A stretch of 64,000 bases of DNA from SIG565 sp045594065 (GCA_045594065.1 JAZNXU010000004.1:30743-94742); one strand, 5' to 3'. Shown: positions 9,305-17,992, counted from the first letter of the stretch. Made by a program: numbers and translations. The notes: generated from the sequence alone by a model not told the origin.

Positions 9305-9990
9305 ACTGCTGCCACCTCCTCTTTATGGGGCTCTGAGCAGCTATCTTTCATCGGGCACTCTCCACAGCCTGTGCAGGTAACCTTTTCCTTGCCGAATTTT
9401 TCGGCTAATTTGTTAGAAATTGCAACTAAAATACCAAACACGAAGAATCCACCCGGTGGCAGAAGCATTACCACCATGGGGTCGATATACTGAGCGGTTA
9501 CGGTTAGTCCGAAAATTGTACCCGCACCGATAAGCTCGCGTATAGCGCCCATTAAGGTAAGTGTAGCAGTAAAGCCTATGCCCATACCAATAGCATCAAG
9601 AATGCTCGGTACTATCGGGTTTTTAGAGGCAAACATTTCAGCTCTGCCGAGTATTATACAGTTAACAACTATCAGCGGCAGATAAATTCCGAGCGCCGAG
9701 TCAATAGCGGGCAGAAATGCTTTAACTAACATCTGAACTATTGTTACAAAGCCCGCTATAACGGTTATGTAGGCAGGAATTCTAACCTTATCGGGAATAA
9801 TGTTGCGAAGAAGTGAAATTACAATGTTTGAGCCGAGCAGCACTATCGTTGCCGCAACACCCATTCCAATACCGTTTATTGCGGCAGTAGTAACTGCAAG
9901 GGTGGGGCAGGTACCGAGTACCAGTCGCAAAACAGGGTTTTCTTTAATAATACCATTGGTTAGGTACTGTAAATTCTTACTGGTTTTCAA
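9301..9990 (-). CDS. rnfE: RnfE, integral membrane subunit with a cysteine-rich tail
   Basis: Paralogue of RnfA (229 residues) with about six membrane helices and the paired motifs NPVLRLVLGTCPTLAV and IYLPLIVVNCIILG, whose cysteines face those of RnfA. After the last helix comes a hydrophilic tail with CTGCGECPMKDSC (about residues 206-218), a four-cysteine cluster that could bind metal. The gene overlaps rnfA by four bases and rnfG by 14 bases, so it is tightly coupled. Confidence 0.93.
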   Translation of the reverse strand: MKTSKNLQYLTNGIIKENPVLRLVLGTCPTLAVTTAAINGIGMGVAATIVLLGSNIVISLLRNIIPDKVRIPAYITVIAGFVTIVQMLVKAFLPAIDSALGIYLPLIVVNCIILGRAEMFASKNPIVPSILDAIGMGIGFTATLTLMGAIRELIGAGTIFGLTVTAQYIDPMVVMLLPPGGFFVFGILVAISNKLAEKFGKEKVTCTGCGECPMKDSCSEPHKEEVAAV

Positions 9991-10735
9991 TTACTCCACC
10001 TCCTGCTTGGGTTGCGGTATCAGCCGTGTCGGTCTGTTCGGGTTGTTCGGTTATTTCTTCCTTTGTGGTTTCTTCGGGCATCTGTACGGATTCTGCCGTA
10101 AATGCCGCAAGCGCTGTTCGGGCTTCGTTTACGGCGGTTACCACTGCACGCGAAGAAATAGTAGCACCCGTCCAAGCATCAATTTCGCCTTTTGAGGCAT
10201 CGGCTGAATTTTTAACTACCGTGGCACTTTGTGCAAGTCCCGAAAAGCGGGACAGAAAACTTTCCTTTTTAACATTTTGACCGAGTCCCGGTGTTTCATC
10301 GTCGGCACTTATAATGCTGACGCCTTTAATTTCACCGTTTGGCATAAAAGCGGTCATAACAACGATATCTCCGCCATAGCCCTTAGCAGATGTAGTAACT
10401 ATGTAGCCCTTGAGAGTATCGTCCTTAGTGGCTTTGTAAAAGGAGAAACTACGGTCGCTTTCGTATCCGCTTACCGATTGTTCAAGGTAATCATCGGCAG
10501 GCAGTAATGCTGACATTTCACGCTGTTTGTTTTCAAGGTTTATTGCCTCGATTTTATTAACTGTCAGAGCGTTTGTGATTGATAACGCCGCGGCAATAAC
10601 AAGGCAGATGACTGTAAGCACGAAAATCGGATTAAATATTTCCCAATGCTTTTTAATGAAGCGGGTTACAGGTGATAAAAACTTATGTATTTTACCCAAT
10701 ATCGGCTTTATTTTTTGGAGGAAGCTATTCATCAT
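9977..10735 (-). CDS. rnfG: RnfG, covalent-FMN subunit
   Basis: Extracytoplasmic flavoprotein (252 residues) anchored by one N-terminal helix (about 37-58). The covalent FMN attachment motif is TGATISSRAV near residue 190, where the Thr carries the flavin phosphate. The last 35 residues are an acidic, Thr/Glu-rich tail that looks disordered. The start sits behind AAGGAGG inside the end of rnfD, so the two genes overlap by 11 bases. Confidence 0.93.
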   Translation of the reverse strand: MMNSFLQKIKPILGKIHKFLSPVTRFIKKHWEIFNPIFVLTVICLVIAAALSITNALTVNKIEAINLENKQREMSALLPADDYLEQSVSGYESDRSFSFYKATKDDTLKGYIVTTSAKGYGGDIVVMTAFMPNGEIKGVSIISADDETPGLGQNVKKESFLSRFSGLAQSATVVKNSADASKGEIDAWTGATISSRAVVTAVNEARTALAAFTAESVQMPEETTKEEITEQPEQTDTADTATQAGGGVIENQ

Positions 10736-11639
10736 TCTTTACCTCCTTAAAAAACGGCTTGGGTGCCGTAAGAGAATTAATATAGGGCACAAACAAATTC
10801 ATAAGCAGTATCGCATAAGAAACGCCCTCAGGCAACGCCGCGTAAAGACGGATAACCACGGTAATTATACCGCAACCAATACCGAAAATTAACTTGCCAA
10901 GTCTAAAGGTAGGACTTGTTACATAGTCGGTAGCCATAAATATAGCACCTAAGAGAAGTCCGCCGCTGAGTACTGCCGATATAGGATTGGCGCCCAACAC
11001 CCACGACATTAGGAATACAGTGCCAATAAATGAAGCGGGAATAATGGGGGATATTACTTTTCGTGAAATAAGGTAAAGCCCGCCGATAATGAGCAATAGC
11101 GCGTTTACTTCACCAATTGCACCGCTGTGCTCGCCTAGCAGTAGGTTTCTAAAGGTAAAACCTGCAGGGTCGGCTAAAGGTGTTGCCTCGGTTTGGGCCC
11201 CTACAATCGGCTCTAAATACTTAGTCATAGCCGCGGGGAAAGAAACCATAAGCACTATTCTGGCTGTCATTGCGGGGTTAGCAAAGTTATGGCCTAAGCC
11301 GCCGAACATCTGCTTAACAATGATTATCGCTATTGCACTGCCAAGCGCTGCCATCCAAACAGGTAGGGTAGAGGGTACATTAAGCGCCAATAAAAGTCCT
11401 GTTACAACGGCTGATAAATCACCGAGCGAATTTTCCTTTTTCGTTATTTTATTACAGATAAATTCACTGATTATGGCTGAAAGCACGCTCACTGCAATTA
11501 TGAGTGCCGCGCGCCAACCGAAAAGAATAACACCGTAAATGCTGGCGGGCATAAGTGCTATAATCACATCAAGCATAATGCTAGATGTTGTATCAGGTCC
11601 GTGTATATGCGGGGAGGAGGAAACGATTAATTTTTTCAT
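10725..11639 (-). CDS. rnfD: RnfD, membrane flavoprotein subunit
   Basis: Multi-helix membrane subunit (304 residues, about nine segments) of the Rnf ion pump, homologous to NqrB. The signature ATDYVTSPTFRLGKLIFG near residue 240 and the GHNFANPAMTARI region near residue 125 are typical. Members of this family bind covalent FMN. The start codon directly follows the rnfC stop, behind AGGAGG. Confidence 0.93.
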   Translation of the reverse strand: MKKLIVSSSPHIHGPDTTSSIMLDVIIALMPASIYGVILFGWRAALIIAVSVLSAIISEFICNKITKKENSLGDLSAVVTGLLLALNVPSTLPVWMAALGSAIAIIIVKQMFGGLGHNFANPAMTARIVLMVSFPAAMTKYLEPIVGAQTEATPLADPAGFTFRNLLLGEHSGAIGEVNALLLIIGGLYLISRKVISPIIPASFIGTVFLMSWVLGANPISAVLSGGLLLGAIFMATDYVTSPTFRLGKLIFGIGCGIITVVIRLYAALPEGVSYAILLMNLFVPYINSLTAPKPFFKEVKNDE

Positions 11640-12968
11640 TTATTTGCTCCTCCTTAAAATTGATTTTGCGGTACGCATTTGCTGTGTCAGCGGGATTCCC
11701 GCAGGGCAGGAGTAGCTGCAACAGCCGCATTCAATACATTGGTTTATATTAAGTGTACCGAGCGCTTCTATGTTGTTTTTCCTTACTGCCGCATTAACAT
11801 TAGCAGGGGTAAGCAGCATCGGGCAGGCAGCCGCGCATCTGCCGCATTTAATACAGGGCGTGGTTTTTTGAGGTGTCACATTGCTGAAAAACAAAATTGC
11901 ATTGTTTTGCTTCATAACGGGAGCCTCTTCACTGTCAATCGCAACACCCATCATCGGTCCACCGTAAATGATTTTCTCAACATCCTCACTAGCAGAACAA
12001 AATTCGGCAATATCCTTTATCGGCGTGCCTATTGGAACGCGTAAATTTTGCGGTTTCTCAATTCCGTTGCCGTCTACGGTTATACGCTTTGATACAAGCG
12101 GCATACCCGTGCGAATGTATCTATTAAGCGCCGCAACGGTTGTAATATTTATTACAACACAGCCTACATCTTTAGGTAGCTTTCCTGCGGGCACCTTTCT
12201 GCCTGTGGTTGTATAAACGAGCATCTTTTCAGCACCCTGCGGATAACGAGTGGAAAGCTTCATAAGCCTCACGGTGTTAAGTGTGTCGCGTCGGTCAGCG
12301 GCTATCTCATATAAATGCTTTATGGCAATTGGCTTGTTAGCCTCAACCGCTATTATAATGTCTTTAAACTGAAAATGCTCCTTTAAAAGGTATAGCCCGT
12401 CAAACAGGTCATCATAATCCTCAATACAGGTGCGGTAATCGCTTGTGATGTACGGCTCGCACTCGGCGGCGTTGATAATCAGCGTGTCAATATCCTCGCT
12501 TATAGCGGGGGCGAGCTTTATGTGCGTCGGAAAGCCTGCTCCGCCAAGACCGACAAGTCCCGAATCGCGCGCAGCTTTCACAATGTCTTCGGGTGAGTTA
12601 ATTTCAGGCGGGTTAAGCTCAGCCTCGGTCATATCACCGTCCGATTCAATAACAATAGCCCGAACGCTCTCGCCAGAGGAGGTTTTAATCTCTGTAATTT
12701 CCTTAACCGTTCCCGAAACGCTCGAATGTATCGGCGCCGAAAACGCGTTTTCTGAGCTTGCAATAAGCGTGCCTACATAGACCCTGTCGTTAGGTGCAAC
12801 CAACGGCTCACACTCAGCACCTATATGCTGCTTGAGCGGAATTATCACCTTTTTTGGAACGGGCAAATCGGTAGTTTCACTGCCGGCGGTGTGTTTAAAG
12901 TGCGGTAAATCCACTCCGCCTGCAATTTTGGCTACGGGTTTTAAAATTGCTTCAGTAATATATTTCAT
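11640..12968 (-). CDS. rnfC: RnfC, NADH-binding iron-sulfur subunit
   Basis: Peripheral subunit that exchanges electrons with NAD (442 residues). It has the N-terminal sandwich-hybrid region GVDLPHFKHT, the nucleotide/FMN glycine-rich motif GLVGLGGAGFPTHIKL (about residue 140), and two [4Fe-4S] clusters near the C-terminus (CIKCGRCAAACP and CIECGCCSYSCP). It is first in the operon, with AGGAGG five bases before the ATG and a well-formed promoter upstream. The complex couples ferredoxin oxidation to NAD reduction and Na+ or H+ export. Confidence 0.95.
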   Translation of the reverse strand: MKYITEAILKPVAKIAGGVDLPHFKHTAGSETTDLPVPKKVIIPLKQHIGAECEPLVAPNDRVYVGTLIASSENAFSAPIHSSVSGTVKEITEIKTSSGESVRAIVIESDGDMTEAELNPPEINSPEDIVKAARDSGLVGLGGAGFPTHIKLAPAISEDIDTLIINAAECEPYITSDYRTCIEDYDDLFDGLYLLKEHFQFKDIIIAVEANKPIAIKHLYEIAADRRDTLNTVRLMKLSTRYPQGAEKMLVYTTTGRKVPAGKLPKDVGCVVINITTVAALNRYIRTGMPLVSKRITVDGNGIEKPQNLRVPIGTPIKDIAEFCSASEDVEKIIYGGPMMGVAIDSEEAPVMKQNNAILFFSNVTPQKTTPCIKCGRCAAACPMLLTPANVNAAVRKNNIEALGTLNINQCIECGCCSYSCPAGIPLTQQMRTAKSILRRSK

Positions 12969-12990
12969 TTTTTACCTCCTGGTAAACTAT

Positions 12991-13033
12991 ATATACTTAT
13001 TTATATTATACAATAAGTATATCACTATTACAA
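12991..13033 (-). promoter_or_regulatory. rnf operon promoter overlaid by a long inverted repeat
   Basis: On the minus strand TTGTAA (13028-13033), a 17-base spacer and TATAAT (13005-13010) lie upstream of rnfC. A perfect 11-bp inverted repeat (12991-13001 and 13012-13022, arms ATATACTTATT / AATAAGTATAT, 10-base gap) is centred on the -10 box. A dimeric repressor bound there would block RNA polymerase. The binding protein is unknown. Confidence 0.75.
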
Positions 13034-13060
13034 GAGTTTTTCGGCATTGTTAATAAAATA

Positions 13061-13090
13061 ACGGACTTTAGCTTATAAACTAAAGTCCGT
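13061..13090 (-). terminator. Terminator of the xre-glmM gene
   Basis: An 11-bp perfect stem ACGGACTTTAG / CTAAAGTCCGT lies just after the stop codon at 13097. On the minus strand it is followed by TATTTTATTA. It ends the glmM-like transcript before the rnf promoter. Confidence 0.85.
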
Positions 13091-13096
13091 TTGATA

Positions 13097-14743
13097 TTAC
13101 TTTTTTGCGTAGCCTAAGTCTTCAATAAGTTTTATAATTTTTTCAGAGTAGCTGTCACAGGTTTTCTGTGAATCGCTTTCTACCATAACACGGATAACCG
13201 GCTCGGTTCCGCTTTCTCTCAGCAGTATCCGTCCGCTACCGTTAAGGGTGTTGTTAATTTTGTCAACCGCGGCAAGAATTGTTTTATCAGAGGCGGCTGC
13301 CGCTTTATCGGTAACCGTAATGTTCTTAACCGTTTGCGGATACATCCTAACAGGGGCGGCAAGGTGGCTTAAGGAGGTTTTGTTATCAACCATACATTCA
13401 GCAAGCAGTATTGCGGTTAAAATTCCGTCACCTGTTGAAGCGTATTTGCGAACGATAGTGTGTCCGCTCTGCTCACCGCCAATGCTTACATCGTTTTCCA
13501 TCATAGCGGCGTGAACAAATCGGTCGCCAACGGTGGTCTGAATGCAGTCAATACCTGCTTCTTCAAGGGCTTTGAAAAGTCCGAGATTAGACATTACAGT
13601 AGCCACAACACGGTTGCCGTGCAAAAGCCCGCGCTTTTTAAGCATATTGGCAAGAATGTAAATAACATGGTCGCCGTTTACAATATCGCCGTTTTCGTCA
13701 ACCGCTATAAGGCGGTCGGCATCACCGTCAAAAGCGAAGCCTACATCGCAATGGTTTTCTCTTACATATTTGCGCAGCGCCCCTATGTTTGTTGAGCCTG
13801 CTTGCAGGTTAATGTTTATTCCGTCAGGCTCGGCATTAATAACATGAGCCTTGGCACCTAGTGCATTGAAAACCGACTGCGCTATCATCCACGCGGAGCC
13901 GTTGGCGCAGTCAAGCGCAATATTAAGGCGCTTGTATGAATTAGAGGCTACCGAAATAAGATAGCCGACATATCGGTTTCTGCCTGCGGTGTAGTCGATA
14001 ATTTTACCGATGTTTTCCCGCTTTGCATAGGGCAGGTCATTATCAAAGCCGAAAAATTCAATATCGCCGTCAAGATATTTTTCAATGAGCGAAAGGGTAT
14101 AGTCGTCCATCTTCTCGCCAAATGAGTTTATAAGCTTAATTCCGTTATCGTAGAACGGATTGTGTGACGCCGAAATCATAATTCCGCAATCGAATCCGTC
14201 CTGAATTGCAACATATGATACACTCGGCGTTGTGGTAACATGCAGCATATAAGCATCGGCACCCGAGGCTGTAAGACCTGCAACAATGGAATATTCAAAC
14301 ATATAGCTTGAACGGCGGGTGTCTTTACCAATAACGATTCTTGTGCGTTTGCCGTTTTCTCGCTTGCCGTTATAGAACAAGGAGGTATAATACCAACCTA
14401 AAAATCTACCTATTTTAAAGGCGTGCTCAGCGGTTAAAACTTCACCTGCCTCACCTCGGAAACCGTCGGTACCAAAGTACTTAAGGTCGTAGTTAACCGA
14501 TTCCTTTGGTCGGAACAAAGGCTCTGTGTAGGTTGGGGGCAGTGGTGTTTCATCGTGTAATAAATCATCGGTTGTAATTCCGAAAATTTTTGAAAGCTCT
14601 AATACAGTGCCGATTTCGGGCAACGATTTGTCAGATTCCCATTTTGATACCGATTGGCGAGAAACCGAAAGCTTTTCAGCTAACTGCTCTTGTGACATTT
14701 TTTCAGCCGTTCTCAGTATCGAGATTTTTTGTCCGATTGTCAA
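13097..14743 (-). CDS. Xre-type helix-turn-helix fused to phosphoglucosamine mutase (GlmM-like)
   Basis: The protein is about 548 residues, some 100 longer than ordinary GlmM. Residues about 4-62 form a Cro/CI helix-turn-helix (LRTAEKMSQEQLAEKLSVSR, then QSVSKWE). A linker leads to a full alpha-D-phosphohexomutase from about residue 88, with FGTDGFRGEAG, phosphoserine loop SASHNP (Ser about 193), metal loop DGDADR (Asp about 339, 341, 343), sugar loop GGEQSGH and phosphate loop RESGTEP. GlmM makes glucosamine-1-phosphate for the cell wall. I prefer the TTG at 14743, eight bases after AAGGAG; a GTG at 14752 overlaps that site. The fusion is a single uninterrupted frame. The phosphomutase assignment is firm; GlmM versus a related phosphomannomutase is likely but not proven. 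Confidence 0.88.
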   Translation of the reverse strand: MTIGQKISILRTAEKMSQEQLAEKLSVSRQSVSKWESDKSLPEIGTVLELSKIFGITTDDLLHDETPLPPTYTEPLFRPKESVNYDLKYFGTDGFRGEAGEVLTAEHAFKIGRFLGWYYTSLFYNGKRENGKRTRIVIGKDTRRSSYMFEYSIVAGLTASGADAYMLHVTTTPSVSYVAIQDGFDCGIMISASHNPFYDNGIKLINSFGEKMDDYTLSLIEKYLDGDIEFFGFDNDLPYAKRENIGKIIDYTAGRNRYVGYLISVASNSYKRLNIALDCANGSAWMIAQSVFNALGAKAHVINAEPDGININLQAGSTNIGALRKYVRENHCDVGFAFDGDADRLIAVDENGDIVNGDHVIYILANMLKKRGLLHGNRVVATVMSNLGLFKALEEAGIDCIQTTVGDRFVHAAMMENDVSIGGEQSGHTIVRKYASTGDGILTAILLAECMVDNKTSLSHLAAPVRMYPQTVKNITVTDKAAAASDKTILAAVDKINNTLNGSGRILLRESGTEPVIRVMVESDSQKTCDSYSEKIIKLIEDLGYAKK

Positions 14744-14752
14744 AAAAATCAC

Positions 14753-14916
14753 TCCTTAAAAAACGCGGTATAATCCCGCTATGTAACAAAGTTTACTAAA
14801 GAAACACGGGTTTGTCTATCAACTTATGTTTCCTCATTTGCGGCAACTCTTGGTTGCTCACCGCTTAAAACTGCATAATAGAGCGCTTTTCTTACTGCAA
14901 TCAAACATAACAAATT
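14753..14916 (-). other. Structured leader upstream of xre-glmM
   Basis: This 164-base gap has no convincing ORF. On the minus strand it holds a GCAAC-caaga-GTTGC hairpin flanked by GCG/CGC, and nearer the gene a small GCGG-gattata-CCGC stem followed by six T residues just before the ribosome site, which could act as an attenuator. I do not recognise a known riboswitch class. No clear -35/-10 pair was found. Confidence 0.35.
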
Positions 14917-15600
14917 TTATATTTTTAAAATACCGATTAGTTCGTTAAGTGCGTCAATTTCAAAATCGGCACGCGCAATTTCGGGGCACGGCCAAAAACC
15001 TGAGGCATTTATCCAAGCCGTTTTATATTCTGCCCGTCTTGCACCGTCAACATCGTTAATCGGGTCATCGCCTACGAAAAGTATTTCTTTCGGTGCAATA
15101 TTCAATCGCTTAGCCATAATATCGAATAAAGCACGGTCGGGCTTATCGGTATTATAATCTCTCGAAATTATTATTTGTTGGAAATATTCCGTAATACCCA
15201 ACATTTCAATTTTTCTCATTTGCAATTCGTGTTTGCCGTTGGTTATTATGCCGAGCTTTATACCCGCCTTTTTAAGATGCTCAAGGGTGGAAACCGTATC
15301 GGGGTAGAGTATTGCGGTTTTCGAAAACAGCCGAGCTATGTTATCGGCAAAAAAGTTTTCTTTCGGAATATTATCGCAAATTAAATCTTTAGACTTTAAA
15401 TGGTCATAAACACAGTCCCAATGCTTTGCACCTAGGTGAATGAATTGTTTATCAGCAAAAGTCCATTCTTTAAGTATTGCGTCAGCGCCCTTTTCAGCCT
15501 TAAAAACAGTATATGCAATATCGGTTTTCAAAATACTTTTAAAGGTGGCGTAACGGTCAAATAATGTACGGTCTAAATCAAAAACAACTGCCTTAAACAT
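14917..15600 (-). CDS. HAD-superfamily hydrolase, YjjG/HAD-IA type
   Basis: Cytoplasmic phosphatase of 227 residues. Motif I is FDLDRTLFD (the usual Gly after the second Asp is Arg), motif II LGIITNGKH, the motif III lysine is in NTDKPDRALF, and motif IV is FVGDDPINDVDGAR. The helical cap and overall length fit YjjG-type nucleotidases. It starts three bases before the stop of the upstream surface-protein gene and is probably co-transcribed with it. The substrate is unknown. Confidence 0.82.
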   Translation of the reverse strand: MFKAVVFDLDRTLFDRYATFKSILKTDIAYTVFKAEKGADAILKEWTFADKQFIHLGAKHWDCVYDHLKSKDLICDNIPKENFFADNIARLFSKTAILYPDTVSTLEHLKKAGIKLGIITNGKHELQMRKIEMLGITEYFQQIIISRDYNTDKPDRALFDIMAKRLNIAPKEILFVGDDPINDVDGARRAEYKTAWINASGFWPCPEIARADFEIDALNELIGILKI

Positions 15601-15603
15601 AAT

Positions 15604-17145
15604 TTATTTTCTAAACTTCCTTGATTTTTCTTTAATTATAAATCTCTGTCTTAGTACGGCATTTCTTATCTGAGAGTATTTAGGTAGCTTGGGCATTATT
15701 TTTTTGTAAAGAGCGGGCTTTTTCATTTTGATAATTTTCAGTGCAACAATACTCCAGCAAATAACAAGAACTACCGAAGTCCAAATTATAAGCTCGGTAA
15801 GGGATATACTCTCTAATAGAGAATTGCGGGAAGCCCCTGCATCAAAGCCTGTCTTGCAAATGGCATAATGTCCTGTATCTACTAACTTAATGGTGGCTTT
15901 TGTACCGTCCTCACTTAAGGTTGCGGAGAGCTTCTTAACCGCACCATTTTCGTTTATGTAGTAAAAGGAGGCGGATTTTCCGTATTTCTCGGGTATGTTA
16001 AAGGTTACCGTAACCTCACCGTCCGGATGAACTTCAGAGCCGCGATGGGTTGTTTCTATGTTATAGCCGATAAATCGGTTGGTGATGTGAGCCAAGGAGT
16101 TTCTGACAAAATTATAGTCAGAACTATCAGTGCCAACGCTTTCAATTTTCACCTTTGTACCCTCAGGGAAAACGCCGTAGGTTGTATCAAGCCTTATTCC
16201 TGTCGCACTATCGGTGTGTGCGCAGGGCACCTCGGCGGTGGTAGTGTCACTGCAGCGGGTGCAGTAGCCGGTTTTTATTCCGTTGGTGCTAATAGTAGGC
16301 TCGGTGGTAATAACCGCCTCTTGGAATTCGTGACCTATCGGGTCGGTTTTACGGGATTCGGTGTGGTCGCAACTTTGACATTTAGATTGTTCAAGACCGT
16401 TTTTTACGCAACTGGGCTTTTTAACGGTAGTCCACTCACCCATAGTGTGACCTTTAGCAGGAATTTCCTGTAAAAGCTTTTGGTTGCAGCGTGAACAAAA
16501 GCCGCGCTCGTAACCCTTTTCAATACAGGTAGCAGGGCGCAAAATTTCCATATTTGAAAAATCGTGACCGTAGGCTTCAATTACCTGAGTTTCTCTGAAT
16601 TCACAAACGGTACATTTTCGGGTCTGCTCGCCTGCATTTTCACAGTCGGCAGATTTGGTAGTTTCAAAGCGGGTAAAGCTGTGCTCACGGCATATAATTT
16701 TCAATGTCAAGCTGGTGGTGCGGGAAAATAACTGTGTGCTGCCGTTTTTCGCTACTACAGTAACCCTTGCAACAGGGTCATTGGCTATGCTTAAGCCCTT
16801 AAGTTGGAATTTAAAAATATCGCCGCTTATATTTTTGCTTTGCTCGTAAGAAATTGAAGCGGTACGCCCCTTAATATCTATCGATTGCTCTGCACCCTCG
16901 GTCTGCAAAAACTCGCCTGAAATCAGTTCGAACTGGCTGCTATAATTTACCCGAATGTCAATTTTGTCGGCAGTCCATCCGTTTACATTCTCGCCGAGCT
17001 TTACTGTAAGCGTTACTAAGCCGTCCACAGTAACCGTGTCAGCTTCGGGTGTAAGGGTGACCTCTGTTGTAGCGGCAGAGGCTGTTACAGTAAGGCAGGT
17101 GATTATCAGTATTACAGATAATAAAAGCGATAAAAATCTCTTCAA
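15604..17145 (-). CDS. Surface-anchored protein with cohesin-like domain and His/Cys repeats
   Basis: 513 residues: signal peptide (about 1-25, ending TASAA), a beta-rich domain (about 28-145) resembling the cohesin/carbohydrate-binding fold, then three or four repeats of about 35 residues with the pattern C...G...C-x2-C...GH (about 155-300), a beta domain, one transmembrane helix (about 450-472) and a lysine/arginine-rich cytoplasmic tail. The repeats look like small cysteine-knuckle units seen in gut Firmicutes surface proteins. It starts at TTG 17145 behind GAGGAG. It is exported and membrane-anchored; a ligand cannot be inferred. Confidence 0.75.
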   Translation of the reverse strand: MKRFLSLLLSVILIITCLTVTASAATTEVTLTPEADTVTVDGLVTLTVKLGENVNGWTADKIDIRVNYSSQFELISGEFLQTEGAEQSIDIKGRTASISYEQSKNISGDIFKFQLKGLSIANDPVARVTVVAKNGSTQLFSRTTSLTLKIICREHSFTRFETTKSADCENAGEQTRKCTVCEFRETQVIEAYGHDFSNMEILRPATCIEKGYERGFCSRCNQKLLQEIPAKGHTMGEWTTVKKPSCVKNGLEQSKCQSCDHTESRKTDPIGHEFQEAVITTEPTISTNGIKTGYCTRCSDTTTAEVPCAHTDSATGIRLDTTYGVFPEGTKVKIESVGTDSSDYNFVRNSLAHITNRFIGYNIETTHRGSEVHPDGEVTVTFNIPEKYGKSASFYYINENGAVKKLSATLSEDGTKATIKLVDTGHYAICKTGFDAGASRNSLLESISLTELIIWTSVVLVICWSIVALKIIKMKKPALYKKIMPKLPKYSQIRNAVLRQRFIIKEKSRKFRK

Positions 17146-17224
17146 TTTTTACTCCTCTTTTCAAAAAGTACAGGCTTCTTTATAACTTTATTTGCATACA
17201 CAGTTAAGTATACCATAAAAAACC

Positions 17225-17256
17225 AAAAAAAGCCACATAAAAATGCGGCTTTTTTA
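17225..17256 (-). terminator. Terminator of the pfl operon
   Basis: On the minus strand a stem with AAAAAAGCCGCA / TGTGGCTTTTTTT (one mismatch) follows the pflA stop and ends in a T-run. Confidence 0.75.
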
Positions 17257-17257
17257 G

Positions 17258-17992
17258 CTATTTTCTGATATTTTTAATTCCGTTTAAAATGAATTGCTTG
17301 GCTTTAATTGCACTCTCAAGCGGTAGTGCGGGGACACCCTCAAGCGGATAGTCTAGACCTAATTCCTTATACTTATGAATACCCATTGTATGGTAGGGCA
17401 GAACATCGAGCGCTTTAAGGTTTGAAAGAGCACCAATAAACTCGCCCAAACGCTCTAAATCTTCGGGATTATCGGTGTAGCCCTCAACAATTATATGGCG
17501 TATCCAAACGGGTATATTTTTGGCTTCAAGGTGCCTTGCAAAGGCGAGAATTCCGTCGTTTCCGTGACCTGTCAGCGCCCTGTGCTGTTTGTTATCAATA
17601 TGCTTAATGTCAAGCATAACAAGGTCGGTAAGGTCAAGCAGTTTATCGAGTTTTTCGGTGTTATCGGGGTTAAAGGTAATACCGGAAGTATCAATACAGG
17701 TGTGAATTCCGTGGAATTTGGCGAGTGAAAACAATTCAATTAAAAAATCAAGCTGTAAAAGCGGCTCGCCTCCCGTAACCGTAATTCCGCCGCCCGAATA
17801 AAACGAGCGGTTTTTTGTGTACTGCTCGATTATTTCTTCGGCAGTTATCTCATTACCGCCCGATATATCCCAAGTATCGGGATTGTGGCAGTAAAGACAG
17901 CGCATAGGGCAGCCCTGCAAAAACACAACAAGGCGAATACCCGGACCGTCAACCGTGCCGAAAGACTCAACCGAATGAACGCGACCGGTCAT
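17258..17992 (-). CDS. pflA: Pyruvate formate-lyase activating enzyme
   Basis: Radical-SAM enzyme (244 residues) that installs the glycyl radical on pyruvate formate-lyase. The N-terminal ESFGTVDGPGIR motif and the cluster CPMRCLYC (Cys28, 32, 35) that binds [4Fe-4S] and SAM are complete, followed by GGGITVTGGEPLLQ. It lacks the extra ferredoxin domain of other glycyl-radical activases, fitting a true PflA. Its ATG overlaps the stop of the small glycyl-radical gene (TAATG) and has no good ribosome site, so its synthesis is probably coupled to that substrate subunit. Confidence 0.95.
   Translation of the reverse strand: MTGRVHSVESFGTVDGPGIRLVVFLQGCPMRCLYCHNPDTWDISGGNEITAEEIIEQYTKNRSFYSGGGITVTGGEPLLQLDFLIELFSLAKFHGIHTCIDTSGITFNPDNTEKLDKLLDLTDLVMLDIKHIDNKQHRALTGHGNDGILAFARHLEAKNIPVWIRHIIVEGYTDNPEDLERLGEFIGALSNLKALDVLPYHTMGIHKYKELGLDYPLEGVPALPLESAIKAKQFILNGIKNIRK

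Noticed and set aside
10026..10280. Plus-strand ORFs inside the rnf genes
   Set aside because: Antisense shadows of rnfG and rnfD, without ribosome sites or domains.
14753..14916. A glmS-type ribozyme or known amino-sugar riboswitch
   Set aside because: No glmS ribozyme core was recognisable, and the gene is a mutase rather than glmS.
16027..16473. A 148-residue plus-strand ORF
   Set aside because: Antisense shadow of the surface protein; no start signal.
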